From Comamonas sp. lk (GTDB lineage Bacteria; Pseudomonadota; Gammaproteobacteria; Burkholderiales; Burkholderiaceae_C): a stretch of DNA of 52,653 nt. The notes under the pieces were generated by a model that was not told where the DNA came from, did no database searches, and saw only the letters and a list, made by a program, of their open reading frames with translations. This document shows positions 7,708 through 15,805 of the stretch, piece after piece (within the stretch, counting starts at the first letter, position 1; each line of letters starts with the position of its first letter). The DNA is taken from assembly GCA_945925985.1 (NCBI GenBank), contig CAMELV010000027.1:1-52653 (forward strand), given 5' to 3'. The position numbers and the translations under genes are program-made.

Positions 7708-9009
7708 CTATTTGGGCACGCCGTAGCCCATGGTCTGCGGCAGCCACAGCACGATCTGCGGAAAAAACGTCATGGCCAGCAGCAAGAGCAGCAGCATCAC
7801 TAAAAATGGCCAGCCTTCTTTCATCATTTCGCCGATCGGGATGCCGGTGAGCGCCTTGGTCACAAACAGCAGCATGCCAAAGGGCGGGTGGATCAGGCCG
7901 ATCATCATGTTCAACACCACCAGCACGCCAAAGTGCACCAGGTCGATGCCTAGCAGCTTGGCCGCCGGCAAGAGCATGGGCACAAACACCAGCAGGAGCA
8001 CCGACACGTCCATGAAGCAGCCCAGCACCAGAAACATCACATTCACCAGCAGCAGAAACTTGGTGGGCGACAGGTGCATGCTGTCGACCCACTGGGCCAT
8101 GGCCTGCGGCACGCCCTCGGCGGTGAAGGCGTAGTTCAGCATGAAGGAGCCAGCCAGGATGATGGTGATCACCGCGCTGCCGCGGGTGGACTCCAGCACC
8201 ACGCCCCAAAAGCTGCGCCAGGTCAGGGCCCGGAACACAAAGGCCGACAGCACCAGTGCGTGCAGCGCGGCCACGGCGGCGGCTTCGGTCGGGGTGAACA
8301 CGCCCGAGTAAATGCCGCCCAGCAGCACGATGGGCATGGACAGCGGCAGGGCGCCACGCAAGATCAGGCCAGGCCACTCGCCGCGCGGCACCGGCTCGTC
8401 GCGCGGCATATTGCGTTTGACGGCCATGAAATGCACCACGACCATCATCAGCCCGGCCATCAAAAAGCCCGGCACCACACCCCCCAAAAACAGCGCACCC
8501 ACCGAGGCGCCCGAAACCAGGGCGTAGATCACCATCGGGATCGAGGGCGGAATGATGGGCCCCAGCGTGGCGCTGGCCACCACCACGGCGCCGGCAAAAC
8601 CACGGGCGTAGCCGGGTTTTTTGAGCATCTGGCGGATGGTGACCAGGCCGGGCCCGGCGGCGTCGGCAATGGCGCTGCCGCTCATGCCCGAGAAGATGAC
8701 ACTCACCAGAATGTCCACCTGCGCCAGGCCGCCGCGCATGCGCCCGACCAGGATGCGGCAAAAGTCAAAAATGCGCTCGCTCACCGTGCCGGCGTTCATG
8801 ATGTTGGCGGCAAACACAAACAGGGGTACGGCCAGCAGCACATAGCTGTTGTACAGGCCGTTGCCCACCTGCTCGGCCACCAGGCCAACGTCTTGCCGTT
8901 TGACCAGCAGGTAGGCCACGCCCGAGGCCAGCATCGAAAAACCAATGGGCATGCGCAGCAGCATGCCGGCTACCAGTACGCCAGCCAAAATCAAAATACC
9001 GGTGGTCAT
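7708..9009 (-). CDS. dctM: TRAP transporter large permease subunit, DctM type
   Basis: 433-residue inner-membrane protein with about 12 hydrophobic segments. The DctM landmarks include an N-terminal GMLLRMPIGFSM segment, FSGMSGSAIADAAGPG near residues 130-145, and PPSIPMVIYALVSG. This subunit carries out the ion-coupled transport step. ATG 9009 is chosen because it overlaps the dctQ stop as ATGA; the open frame upstream of it lies inside dctQ. The substrate is probably a sugar acid or acyl-sugar, given the neighbouring catabolic genes. Confidence 0.95.
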   Translation of the reverse strand: MTTGILILAGVLVAGMLLRMPIGFSMLASGVAYLLVKRQDVGLVAEQVGNGLYNSYVLLAVPLFVFAANIMNAGTVSERIFDFCRILVGRMRGGLAQVDILVSVIFSGMSGSAIADAAGPGLVTIRQMLKKPGYARGFAGAVVVASATLGPIIPPSIPMVIYALVSGASVGALFLGGVVPGFLMAGLMMVVVHFMAVKRNMPRDEPVPRGEWPGLILRGALPLSMPIVLLGGIYSGVFTPTEAAAVAALHALVLSAFVFRALTWRSFWGVVLESTRGSAVITIILAGSFMLNYAFTAEGVPQAMAQWVDSMHLSPTKFLLLVNVMFLVLGCFMDVSVLLLVFVPMLLPAAKLLGIDLVHFGVLVVLNMMIGLIHPPFGMLLFVTKALTGIPIGEMMKEGWPFLVMLLLLLLAMTFFPQIVLWLPQTMGYGVPK

Positions 9010-9494
9010 GACAGGTTCAACTCCGCGTCCAGCCCGAGGCCGTGCAGCGCCTGCCAGATGGCCCAGGCGCAGCGCAGCGTCAGCGACACCATCAGAAAGA
9101 CAAAGGGCAAAAACACCCACATGAAGGGCAGGTTGAGCACCGGCGTGCCCTCGCGCGCCATGAAATGCACGTAATCCCAGGTGGCCGGCAGGCTGGCCAG
9201 CGCCAGACCGCCCACCAGCAGGTTGCCAGCGATGCGCATCACCTTGCGCACCGGGCGGCCCACGCTGTTCCAGACCAGGTCAAACATCACGTGCTCACGC
9301 TCGGGCACGATGAAGGCCGCAGCCCACAAAATCGCCCAGATGTAGAGGATGACCGCAGCCTCGTCGGTCCAGGCCAGGGGTTTGTTAAAGCCAAACCGGG
9401 CCGTGATCTGGACCACGAACACCACAAACAGCGTCAGAAAAAGGCCGCCGCCAATGGCATTGGCGGCGGCCTTGAGCCAGCGGAACAGGCTCAC
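9006..9494 (-). CDS. dctQ: TRAP transporter small permease subunit, DctQ type
   Basis: 162-residue membrane protein with four hydrophobic spans and the DctQ motifs TARFGFNKPLAWTDEAAV and WAAAFIVPEREHV. It starts with GTG at 9494, which overlaps the stop of dctP, and its stop overlaps dctM by 4 bp. All three transporter genes are therefore translationally coupled. It forms the membrane complex with DctM and accepts substrate from the binding protein. Confidence 0.93.
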   Translation of the reverse strand: MSLFRWLKAAANAIGGGLFLTLFVVFVVQITARFGFNKPLAWTDEAAVILYIWAILWAAAFIVPEREHVMFDLVWNSVGRPVRKVMRIAGNLLVGGLALASLPATWDYVHFMAREGTPVLNLPFMWVFLPFVFLMVSLTLRCAWAIWQALHGLGLDAELNLS

Positions 9495-10495
9495 TTGACG
9501 GCGTTGATGCGATCAACCAGGCCCTTGGGCCAGACCTTGGCGTAGTCCGAGTTCTGGTAGGCCGCCTGCACGGTTTTACGGAAGGCTTCCACATCAGGCG
9601 TGGTGACTTGCAGGCCTTCTTTCTTGAAGAAATCGACCAGTTGGGCCTCTTCCTTGATGCGGTTGTCGTTGTTGAAGGCAATGGCGGCTTGGGTGGCGGC
9701 GTTGACTTTTTGCTTTTGCGCGGCGCTCATGGCGTTGTAGCTCTTGCTGGAGATGGCAATAAAGATGCCGTCAGTCAGGTGGCTGGTCATGACGATTTGT
9801 TTGGTCACTTCGTAGAACTTGGCAGCCCGCACCGAAGGCAGTGGGTTGTCTTGGCCGTCCACGGTGCCGGTTTTCAGGCCCAGATAGACCTCGCCAAAAG
9901 CCAGCGGGGTGGGCGTGGCGCCCAGGGCCTCACCCAGGAACAGCCACTCTTTGGAGCCGGGCATGCGCAGCTTGACGCCTTTGAGGTCGGCCGGCGTTTT
10001 GACGTTGCGAACTTCACGCAAATTGACCTGGCGGCTGCCCAGATAGCCAATGCCCAGTATCTGCACGTCCATCTTCTCGGCCACGGCCTTGTACATTTCG
10101 GCGCCGATCGGGCCGTTGAACACCTTTTGCTGGTGGTCGGGGTCACGGATCAAGTAGCCGGCGGTGTAAATCGAGTACTCGGGCAGGATTTTGGCGATGT
10201 CTTGCGCGGAAATGGCAGCCAGTTCCAGGTTGCCGCGGGCCATGGCGGCCGGTTCGGTGCCCTGTTTGAACAGCGAGCCGTTCAGGTTGATTTGTACATC
10301 AAATTCGCCAGGGGCGCTCTTGTCAAGCGACTCTTTGAACACGGTCCACATCTTGCCGTGCCAGTCTTCCGGCACGGCCGGGGTCGAGATGCGGAGCACC
10401 ACTTTGTTCTGCGCCAGGGCAGGCAGCGTGGCCGTGGCGCCCAGCGCCATGGTGGCGCCAAGCAGGGTGCGGCGGGTGAGTTGTTGGGTGGTCAT
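9491..10495 (-). CDS. dctP: TRAP transporter substrate-binding protein, DctP type
   Basis: 334-residue periplasmic binding protein. The N-terminus has a twin-arginine-like export signal (TRRTLLGATMALGA) ending near LPALAQ. The DctP carboxylate-binding Arg is expected in GVKLRMPGS, and the hinge-region motif AFGEVYLGLKTGTVDGQDNP is intact. Family members bind organic or sugar acids through that Arg. A 44-bp gap separates it from the DapA-like gene upstream in the same operon, and its ATG is preceded by an AGGAGA ribosome-binding site. Confidence 0.94.
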   Translation of the reverse strand: MTTQQLTRRTLLGATMALGATATLPALAQNKVVLRISTPAVPEDWHGKMWTVFKESLDKSAPGEFDVQINLNGSLFKQGTEPAAMARGNLELAAISAQDIAKILPEYSIYTAGYLIRDPDHQQKVFNGPIGAEMYKAVAEKMDVQILGIGYLGSRQVNLREVRNVKTPADLKGVKLRMPGSKEWLFLGEALGATPTPLAFGEVYLGLKTGTVDGQDNPLPSVRAAKFYEVTKQIVMTSHLTDGIFIAISSKSYNAMSAAQKQKVNAATQAAIAFNNDNRIKEEAQLVDFFKKEGLQVTTPDVEAFRKTVQAAYQNSDYAKVWPKGLVDRINAVK

Positions 10496-10539
10496 GAGGT
10501 TGTCTCCTAAGGGTTAATGGGGTGAAGGGGGTTTCTGTT

Positions 10540-11454
10540 TTAAACGTGGGCAAGCAGTGCGCCTATCGCACGATACCCTTGTCTGACGGTTTGCGCCTCA
10601 GTGTTATCCAGAGGACTGAGCGGAGCGCGCATCGGCAGCCAACGGTCGTCGCCGGTCTGTTCGGCCAGCATGGCCTTGTAAACGCCGACAAATGGCATGC
10701 CGGGTTTGACCGACAACAAGGCCAGCAGGGCGCTCATGAGTTGCGTGTCTTCGGCGCTGACCTGTGCTGGGGCGTCGATCACCCGGCGCATCAGCCGCGG
10801 CGCGATGTTACCCAAGCCGTTGATGGAGCCCACGCCACCGGTCAGCATGACGGGGGCCACTTGGGGCTCAGACCCCACCAGCACGGCCAAGCCGGGGAAG
10901 GCCTGTACCAGTGCCAGGGCGTGCGCTAAGTCGCCGCCGCTGTCTTTGACGCCGGCGATTTGCGTGGGGTGCCGGCGCAGCAGCTCGGCAATGGCGGCAT
11001 GCGAAAAGCTGTAGGTGCTCATGGCCGGAAAGTGGTACAGCAGCACCTTGATGGCGTCACTGCCAATGCCCTCGATGACTTGCGATACCGCATCCACGAC
11101 ACCAGCATCGCGCGGCTGCTTGTAATAGAACGGCGGCATGAACAGGTGCCGGTGTACGCCCAGCCGGGTGGCGTGCCGCCCCAGCGTGATGGCGTCGCCC
11201 AGCGCCGAGGCGGTGGTGGTGACCACCACCTGGTCCGGGCGGATGCCGCTGCCCAGCATCGACTCGAGCAGCGCCTGCCGCTCGTCCAGGGTGAAGGCCG
11301 GGCCCTCGCCGGTGGTGCCAAACAGGGTGACACCGTCGCAGCCCGCGGCCAGCATGCGATGGGCGTGGGCGATGGCCAGCGGCGTGTCCAGATCACCTTT
11401 GGGCGATACGGGCAAGAGCAGTGCGGGCCAGAGGCCGTGAATGGCAGGTTTCAA
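10540..11454 (-). CDS. DapA-family lyase/aldolase with canonical active site
   Basis: 304 residues. All family landmarks are intact: GTTGE at 46-50, the catalytic Tyr near 140 (LLYHFP) and the Schiff-base Lys near 170 (AGVKDSGGD). Within this locus a 2-keto-3-deoxy sugar-acid aldolase or dehydratase is more likely than lysine biosynthesis, since it sits in an operon with a TRAP transporter, a mutarotase and an FCD regulator. The presence of a second, divergent paralogue at the end of the same operon suggests different roles for the two. Confidence 0.88.
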   Translation of the reverse strand: MKPAIHGLWPALLLPVSPKGDLDTPLAIAHAHRMLAAGCDGVTLFGTTGEGPAFTLDERQALLESMLGSGIRPDQVVVTTTASALGDAITLGRHATRLGVHRHLFMPPFYYKQPRDAGVVDAVSQVIEGIGSDAIKVLLYHFPAMSTYSFSHAAIAELLRRHPTQIAGVKDSGGDLAHALALVQAFPGLAVLVGSEPQVAPVMLTGGVGSINGLGNIAPRLMRRVIDAPAQVSAEDTQLMSALLALLSVKPGMPFVGVYKAMLAEQTGDDRWLPMRAPLSPLDNTEAQTVRQGYRAIGALLAHV

Positions 11455-11464
11455 GGGGGTTCTC

Positions 11465-12187
11465 CTATTGGTTGGGGACGTTCATAACCCGGCTACGGGC
11501 ACTGTTGATGTGGGCGTCGAGCAGCGCTGCGGCTTGCGCGGCGTTGCGCTCGCGCAGGGCGGCGATGAAGCTGAGGTGTTCCTGCATCGCCGGGATCAGC
11601 CGGGCCGGCGTGATGACACTCTGCTCCAGCTTGATCAGTCGCACACGCAGGCTGTTGACGCGGTAGAGGTCAGACACGATCTCATTGCCCAGCGAGTCCA
11701 CCATGCGGTCGTGCAGGCCCCAGTCCAGCGCCTGGGCGTCGTCCAGAAGTTGGGCGTCGGTGGTGCTGGCCTTGTTGGCGCGCGCCAGGATCTGCTGGTG
11801 TGCGGCCTCAATGGCAGCCAGTTCTGCGTTGCTGGCGCTTTGCACGAAAGCCAGAACCGCCTCGCGCTCGATCATGCTGCGCACCTGAAATGCGTTGCGA
11901 ATGAGTTTGAGGTCCACGTGGGCGATTTGCAAGCCGCGTTGCGGCACGGTTTTGATCAAGCCGCCGGCCTCCAGCCGAGGAATCATTTCGCGCACCGCGC
12001 CCAAAGGCATGTCCAGCAGGGTCATCAACTCGCGTTGTGAGATGAACTGGCCCGGCAGAATGGCGCCGCTCAATATTTGCTGGGTGAAGCCTTGGTAGGC
12101 GCGAACCCGTTGGCTGATCGTCTCTGGTCCGGTCATGGGAACGATTTCGGGTGCTACTATTTTTGTAGCTGTCACACCTACTCTCAT
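11465..12187 (-). CDS. GntR-family transcriptional regulator, FCD subfamily
   Basis: 240 residues: an N-terminal winged helix-turn-helix (about residues 25-90, ISQRELMTLLDMPLGAVREMIPRL) and a C-terminal FCD ligand domain. Likely metal/ligand residues are in DWGLHDRM, EHLSFIAAL and LLDAHIN. It probably controls the divergent sugar-acid locus in response to a pathway intermediate. The operator candidate is the perfect palindrome at 12646-12657. The ATG at 12187 overlaps the fucU stop (ATGA). However, codons 5-11 are made of a dispersed intergenic palindrome (12151-12170), so the real start may be Met18 at 12136. Confidence 0.9.
   Translation of the reverse strand: MRVGVTATKIVAPEIVPMTGPETISQRVRAYQGFTQQILSGAILPGQFISQRELMTLLDMPLGAVREMIPRLEAGGLIKTVPQRGLQIAHVDLKLIRNAFQVRSMIEREAVLAFVQSASNAELAAIEAAHQQILARANKASTTDAQLLDDAQALDWGLHDRMVDSLGNEIVSDLYRVNSLRVRLIKLEQSVITPARLIPAMQEHLSFIAALRERNAAQAAALLDAHINSARSRVMNVPNQ
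12151..12170. repeat. Short dispersed palindrome, Comamonadaceae type, copy 2
   Basis: GCTACTATTTTTGTAGC, with a perfect 5-bp stem (GCTAC/GTAGC) around a 7-nt A+T-rich loop. It shares GCTACTATTT..TAGC with 6511-6530 read on the other strand. This copy lies inside the 5' end of the annotated GntR gene. Confidence 0.6.
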
Positions 12188-12609
12188 AAGGCCAGAACGC
12201 CTTTTTTAAGCAAAATGTTGCCATAGATGCGGCCCTCACCGGTGGCCACTACCGCAAAGGCTTGGGCGGCGCGCTCGTAGAAGGCAAAACGCTCCAGGGA
12301 CGCGGCTTCCGGGTGGCCGTGCTGACGCAGCAGGGTGTTGAACTCGGCCACGGCGGGCGGCACGCTGGTAGCGTCTCCCACCACCTGCATGGTCAGGGCG
12401 GCGTGGGTCACAAAATTGTCAAGTGGCAGCACCGACAGCACGGCGTCCAACACGGCAGGTGCCGACAGGCCGGGCAGGCGGACCAGGCGTTTGGCGTGGG
12501 TCGCCGCCGGGAAATTGGCATCTGCCAGCACGATCTCGTCGCCATGGCCCATGGAGGCCAGGATATGCAGCAGTTCGGGTGTCAACAGGGGCGATATACC
12601 TTTGAGCAT
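12184..12609 (-). CDS. fucU: RbsD/FucU-family sugar mutarotase
   Basis: 141 residues, the usual length for this family. The N-terminal motif MLKGISPLLTPELL followed by MGHGDEIVLADANFPA is the FucU signature, with the catalytic His at 22. A C-terminal Tyr-containing strand (GRIYGNILLKKG) completes the active site. FucU interconverts sugar anomers, most typically of L-fucose, supplying the form used by a sugar dehydrogenase; such an enzyme is encoded by the divergent arm. It is the first gene of the minus-strand arm and faces the promoter/operator region at 12610-12731. Confidence 0.92.
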   Translation of the reverse strand: MLKGISPLLTPELLHILASMGHGDEIVLADANFPAATHAKRLVRLPGLSAPAVLDAVLSVLPLDNFVTHAALTMQVVGDATSVPPAVAEFNTLLRQHGHPEAASLERFAFYERAAQAFAVVATGEGRIYGNILLKKGVLAL

Positions 12610-12637
12610 GGCGTGAGAGCGATCAGGATCATTGCTG

Positions 12638-12666
12638 TTGACGAACTAACATGTTAGCCATAATAT
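12638..12666 (+). promoter_or_regulatory. Sigma70-type promoter for the phyH-AKR-lactonase-FAH arm
   Basis: TTGACG at 12638-12643 is separated by exactly 17 bp from TAATAT at 12661-12666, close to consensus for both hexamers and spacing. The PhyH gene start lies 65 bp downstream of the -10. The spacer holds the palindrome at 12646-12657, so a bound regulator would block RNA polymerase. Confidence 0.72.
12646..12657. promoter_or_regulatory. Candidate operator: perfect 12-bp palindrome CTAACATGTTAG
   Basis: A perfect dyad located between the -35 and -10 of the promoter above, in the only intergenic region between the two divergent catabolic arms. FCD-type GntR regulators bind short A+T-rich dyads, and one is encoded in the locus (11465-12187). 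The regulator-operator pairing is an inference. Confidence 0.6.
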
Positions 12667-12731
12667 CAGCTGAAATTGCAGCCTGTCAACGACTTGCATC
12701 GGCTTACATCGACTTGCATCAAACTTCCACC

Positions 12732-13676
12732 ATGTCCACTGCGTCTACGCTGCCCCCTGAGCCCCTCGCGCTGACCGATGCGGCGTTCATTGCTGGGGCT
12801 GAAGTGCCGGCCCCGCTGCTGGGTGCCCTGCAAGAGTTGCCAGACTGGCGCCTGCACCTGGATCAATTGCCGCTGCATTTGGCCCGCGACGGCTATGTGT
12901 TGCTGCGCGGCGCACTGCCCCGCGAGGCAGTGCTTGCCGCCCGGCGCGATGTGCTAGAGCGCCTGGCCGCGGTGGGGGAAATTGCCGAGCCGGCTGAGGC
13001 GGCCTTGGCTACGAGCCGCAGCGAGCGTGCCGCCTTGTACCCGGACCTGGGTGCTTTTTGGCAACAGGTGTGTGAATCGCCTGCCCTGCGCAGCCTGAGC
13101 CATGGCCCGGCGCTGGCCGATGTGTCGGCTGCCGTGCTGGGTTGTGCCACCGTGCCCTTTGATTTTTTGTGGCTGCGCACCATGGCGCAGGGCCGGGCCA
13201 GCCCGCTGCACTTTGACCATGTGTATATGAACCGAGGTTCGAAGCGGCTGGTCACGGCCTGGATCCCTCTGGGCGACGTGCCCTTGCGCGCTGGGCCGCT
13301 GGTCGTGGTGGAGGGCTCGCACCGGTTTGAGGACCTGATCGCGCGTTACCGTGGCGTTGACGTGGACCGCGACAGCCTGCCGGGCTCTTTTCCAGAAGAC
13401 GCTGTTGCTTTTGCCCAAGGCCGCCAAACCCGTTTGCTGACCACGGCCTTCCAGGCGGGCGACGTGATGCTGTTTGACATGTTCACCCTGCATGGTTCCT
13501 GCGACAACCGGCTGGGCGGAGGGCAGGTGCGACTGTCTTGCGATGTGCGCTGGCAGGCGGCGGCGGATGCGCGTGACGATCGCTGGTTCGGCCACCCACC
13601 GCCCGGGCATGGCGGTTTGAGTTATGGTGGTCTCAATGGCGCGCGGCCTTTGGGTGAGGCCTATCTGGCGCGCTGA
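12732..13676 (+). CDS. Phytanoyl-CoA dioxygenase (PhyH) family Fe(II)/2-oxoglutarate oxygenase
   Basis: 314 residues. The iron triad is visible: H160 and D162 in the HxD motif (LHFDHVYMN) and the distal His at 254 (FTLHGSCDN), followed by R260, which would bind 2-oxoglutarate. The enzyme should hydroxylate or demethylate a small substrate in the cytoplasm. The frame is open upstream to 12651, but that stretch overlaps the promoter, so ATG 12732 is preferred. It is the first gene of the plus-strand arm and 12 bp from the aldo/keto reductase, which suggests it processes a modified sugar (for example an O-methyl sugar) before oxidation. That role is inference. Confidence 0.87.
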   Translation: MSTASTLPPEPLALTDAAFIAGAEVPAPLLGALQELPDWRLHLDQLPLHLARDGYVLLRGALPREAVLAARRDVLERLAAVGEIAEPAEAALATSRSERAALYPDLGAFWQQVCESPALRSLSHGPALADVSAAVLGCATVPFDFLWLRTMAQGRASPLHFDHVYMNRGSKRLVTAWIPLGDVPLRAGPLVVVEGSHRFEDLIARYRGVDVDRDSLPGSFPEDAVAFAQGRQTRLLTTAFQAGDVMLFDMFTLHGSCDNRLGGGQVRLSCDVRWQAAADARDDRWFGHPPPGHGGLSYGGLNGARPLGEAYLAR

Positions 13677-13688
13677 ACACTTGAAGCT

Positions 13689-14720
13689 ATGACAACACCA
13701 CCGATTTTTCCGCCCACCCGACAAGGCTTGCCGCTGGGCCTGGGCGGGGCGCCGCTGGGCAATATGTTTGCACCGGTGCCTGAGGCACAGGTCTCGGCCC
13801 TGTTCGACGCGGCGCTGGCCGATGGCTGCCGCTCGTTTGACACGGCGCCGCACTATGGCCACGGACTGAGCGAGCTGCGTTTTGGCCAGATGCTGCGCGG
13901 GCAGACGCCGGGGGGCTTTGCCCTGTCCAGCAAGGTGGGCCGGCTGTTGGCCCCTGAGCCGGCTGCCAGGCGTGACCAGAACGGCTTTGTTGACGGCCTG
14001 CCGTTCAACCAGCGCTGGGATTTTTCGGCGTCAGGGGTGCGCCGTAGCCTGGAAGACAGCCTTCAACGCGTGGGCCTGGCCGTTTTGGACACAGTGTTTG
14101 TCCATGACTGCGACGCCGCCAACCATGGCGATCGTTACCCGCAGGTGCTGCACCAGGTGCTGCACGAGGCGCTGCCAGAACTGCACGCCTTGCGCCGTCA
14201 GGGTTTGCTGCGTCACATCGGCCTGGGTGTGAATGACGTGCAGGTGTGCCTGGATGTGCTGCGTGGCATGCGTGCCGACGCCGGCATCGACTGCCTGTTG
14301 CTGGCCGGCCGTTACACCCTGATTGACCACAGCGGGCTGGCCGAGTTGCTGCCGCTGTGCCAGTCGCTCGGTGTGCGCATCGCCCTGGGCGGCGTGTTCA
14401 ATTCCGGCATATTGGCCACTGGCGTGCGCGGTGGGGCTGAGCTGCGCTTCAACTACGGTCCAGCCGCGCAGCACTGGGTGGCGCGGGTGGCTGCGGTCGA
14501 GGCGATCTGTGACACCTATGGCGTGCCGCTTCGCGCCGCTGCCCTGCAGTTTCCCCTGGCGAACCCGGCCATTGAGGTGGTGATGCTGGGTGCGCGCCAG
14601 GCGTCGGAGTGGCGAGACGCCGCGGCCATGATGCGCCACACTATCCCGGCTGAGTTTTGGCAGGCCCTTCGCGATGGCGGCCTGTTGCCCGCCGACGCCC
14701 CCACGCCCCAAGGTGCCTGA
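13689..14720 (+). CDS. Aldo/keto reductase family sugar dehydrogenase (L-fucose/D-threo-aldose 1-dehydrogenase-like)
   Basis: 343 residues with an aldo/keto reductase barrel. The catalytic set is visible: Asp51 and Tyr56 (FDTAPHYGHG), Lys82 (LSSKVGRLL) and His in FVHDCD near 138. The NAD(P)-binding C-terminal part is present. Members with this N-terminus (PLGLGGAPLGNMF) include L-fucose dehydrogenase and D-threo-aldose 1-dehydrogenase, which oxidise the sugar at C1 to a lactone. This fits the mutarotase in the opposite arm and the lactonase directly downstream, whose start overlaps this stop by one base. Confidence 0.9.
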   Translation: MTTPPIFPPTRQGLPLGLGGAPLGNMFAPVPEAQVSALFDAALADGCRSFDTAPHYGHGLSELRFGQMLRGQTPGGFALSSKVGRLLAPEPAARRDQNGFVDGLPFNQRWDFSASGVRRSLEDSLQRVGLAVLDTVFVHDCDAANHGDRYPQVLHQVLHEALPELHALRRQGLLRHIGLGVNDVQVCLDVLRGMRADAGIDCLLLAGRYTLIDHSGLAELLPLCQSLGVRIALGGVFNSGILATGVRGGAELRFNYGPAAQHWVARVAAVEAICDTYGVPLRAAALQFPLANPAIEVVMLGARQASEWRDAAAMMRHTIPAEFWQALRDGGLLPADAPTPQGA

Positions 14721-15565
14721 TGCTGATCGACGCCCACTTTCACAGCTGGCAGCTCGCGCGCGCCGACTATGGCTGGCTGACGCCGGCATTCGGTCCGATT
14801 TATCGTGATGTGAACGTGCCTGACTGGCAAGCGCAGGCCCAAGCGGCAGGTGTCACCGGCGGTATTCTGGTCCAAGCCGCGCCGACTGAGGCCGAGACCT
14901 GGCACCTGCTGGCCTTGGCCGACCAGCACTCCAGCGTCTTGGGCGTGGTCGGCTGGGTGGACTGGCTGGCGCCCGACGCGGCGCAGCGCATCCAGGCCCT
15001 GGCAGGGCACCCCAAGCTCAGGGGCCTGCGCCCGATGCTGCAGGACATCCCCGACCCAGACTGGATTTTGCAGCCGGCGCTGCAGCCGCTGTTGGCGCTG
15101 ATGGCCGAGCTGGGGCTGGTGTTTGACGCGCTGGTCAAGCCAGTGCACTTGCCGCGTCTGCTGACCTTGGCCGAGAGGCACCCGAGCTTGAGCATAGTCA
15201 TCGACCACGCCGCGAAGCCCGATATAGCCGCCGGTACGTGGCAGCCTTGGGCCGATGACATGCAGCGTCTGGCCGAGCAGACTAACGCCGTGTGCAAGCT
15301 GTCCGGCATGGTGACTGAAGCCGGCCATAACCCGGCGCCGCAAGTGTGCCGCCGTTGGGCCGATCATGTGTTGCATTGCTTTGGACCGAGCCGCGTGTTG
15401 TGGGGCAGCGACTGGCCGGTGCTGGAACTGGCGGGCAGCTATGCAGGTTGGTGGCAGGCCTGTCAGGAATTTACCCAGCATCTGACCAAGGCTGAGCGGG
15501 CAGCTGTGTTTGGGGGTAACGCGCTGAGGGTTTACCGGACAGACGTCGTTTGCCAACCATCATGA
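14720..15565 (+). CDS. Amidohydrolase-family lactonase (L-fuconolactonase-like)
   Basis: 281 residues of the amidohydrolase-2 group. The metal-binding HxH is at H6 and H8 (DAHFHSW), a further His lies in VIDHAAKP and the catalytic Asp in WGSDWP. In fucose-type oxidative pathways this family hydrolyses the aldono-lactone made by the sugar dehydrogenase. ATG 14720 shares one base with the upstream stop (TGATG), so the two enzymes are translationally coupled. The substrate ring cannot be specified from sequence. Confidence 0.88.
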   Translation: MLIDAHFHSWQLARADYGWLTPAFGPIYRDVNVPDWQAQAQAAGVTGGILVQAAPTEAETWHLLALADQHSSVLGVVGWVDWLAPDAAQRIQALAGHPKLRGLRPMLQDIPDPDWILQPALQPLLALMAELGLVFDALVKPVHLPRLLTLAERHPSLSIVIDHAAKPDIAAGTWQPWADDMQRLAEQTNAVCKLSGMVTEAGHNPAPQVCRRWADHVLHCFGPSRVLWGSDWPVLELAGSYAGWWQACQEFTQHLTKAERAAVFGGNALRVYRTDVVCQPS

Positions 15566-15612
15566 ACCCCCGCCCAGCCATGAAAAGCCAAATACCGGGT
15601 CGCTCATTGCGG

Positions 15613-15706
15613 GATCAGGCCGGCGGGGCATTCGGCTCCGCGGCTGTCCTCCGCCCTGCGGGCTCCCCCTTGATGCCGCTGCGCCGAACGCCCCACCAGC
15701 CTGATC
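15613..15706. repeat. Long imperfect inverted repeat with 24-bp arms
   Basis: Arms 15613-15636 and 15683-15706 pair over 24 bp with three mismatches (GATCAGGCCGGCGGGGCATT versus GATCAGGCTGGTGGGGCGTT at the outer ends), around a 46-nt G+C-rich loop. It fills the 240-bp gap between the lactonase and the FAH-fold gene, on the plus strand. No transposase is nearby. It could be a non-autonomous element, a dispersed repeat, or an RNA structure that modulates expression of the last gene of the arm. Confidence 0.7.
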
Positions 15707-15805
15707 TGGGCGGGGGGACACGAGCGGCAGCAGCCAGTCGGCCCCCTCGGCTTGCCAACAAAGTATGCTAGCTGGCCTTTGCTTCATCAACCTATCAAGC
15801 AACCC

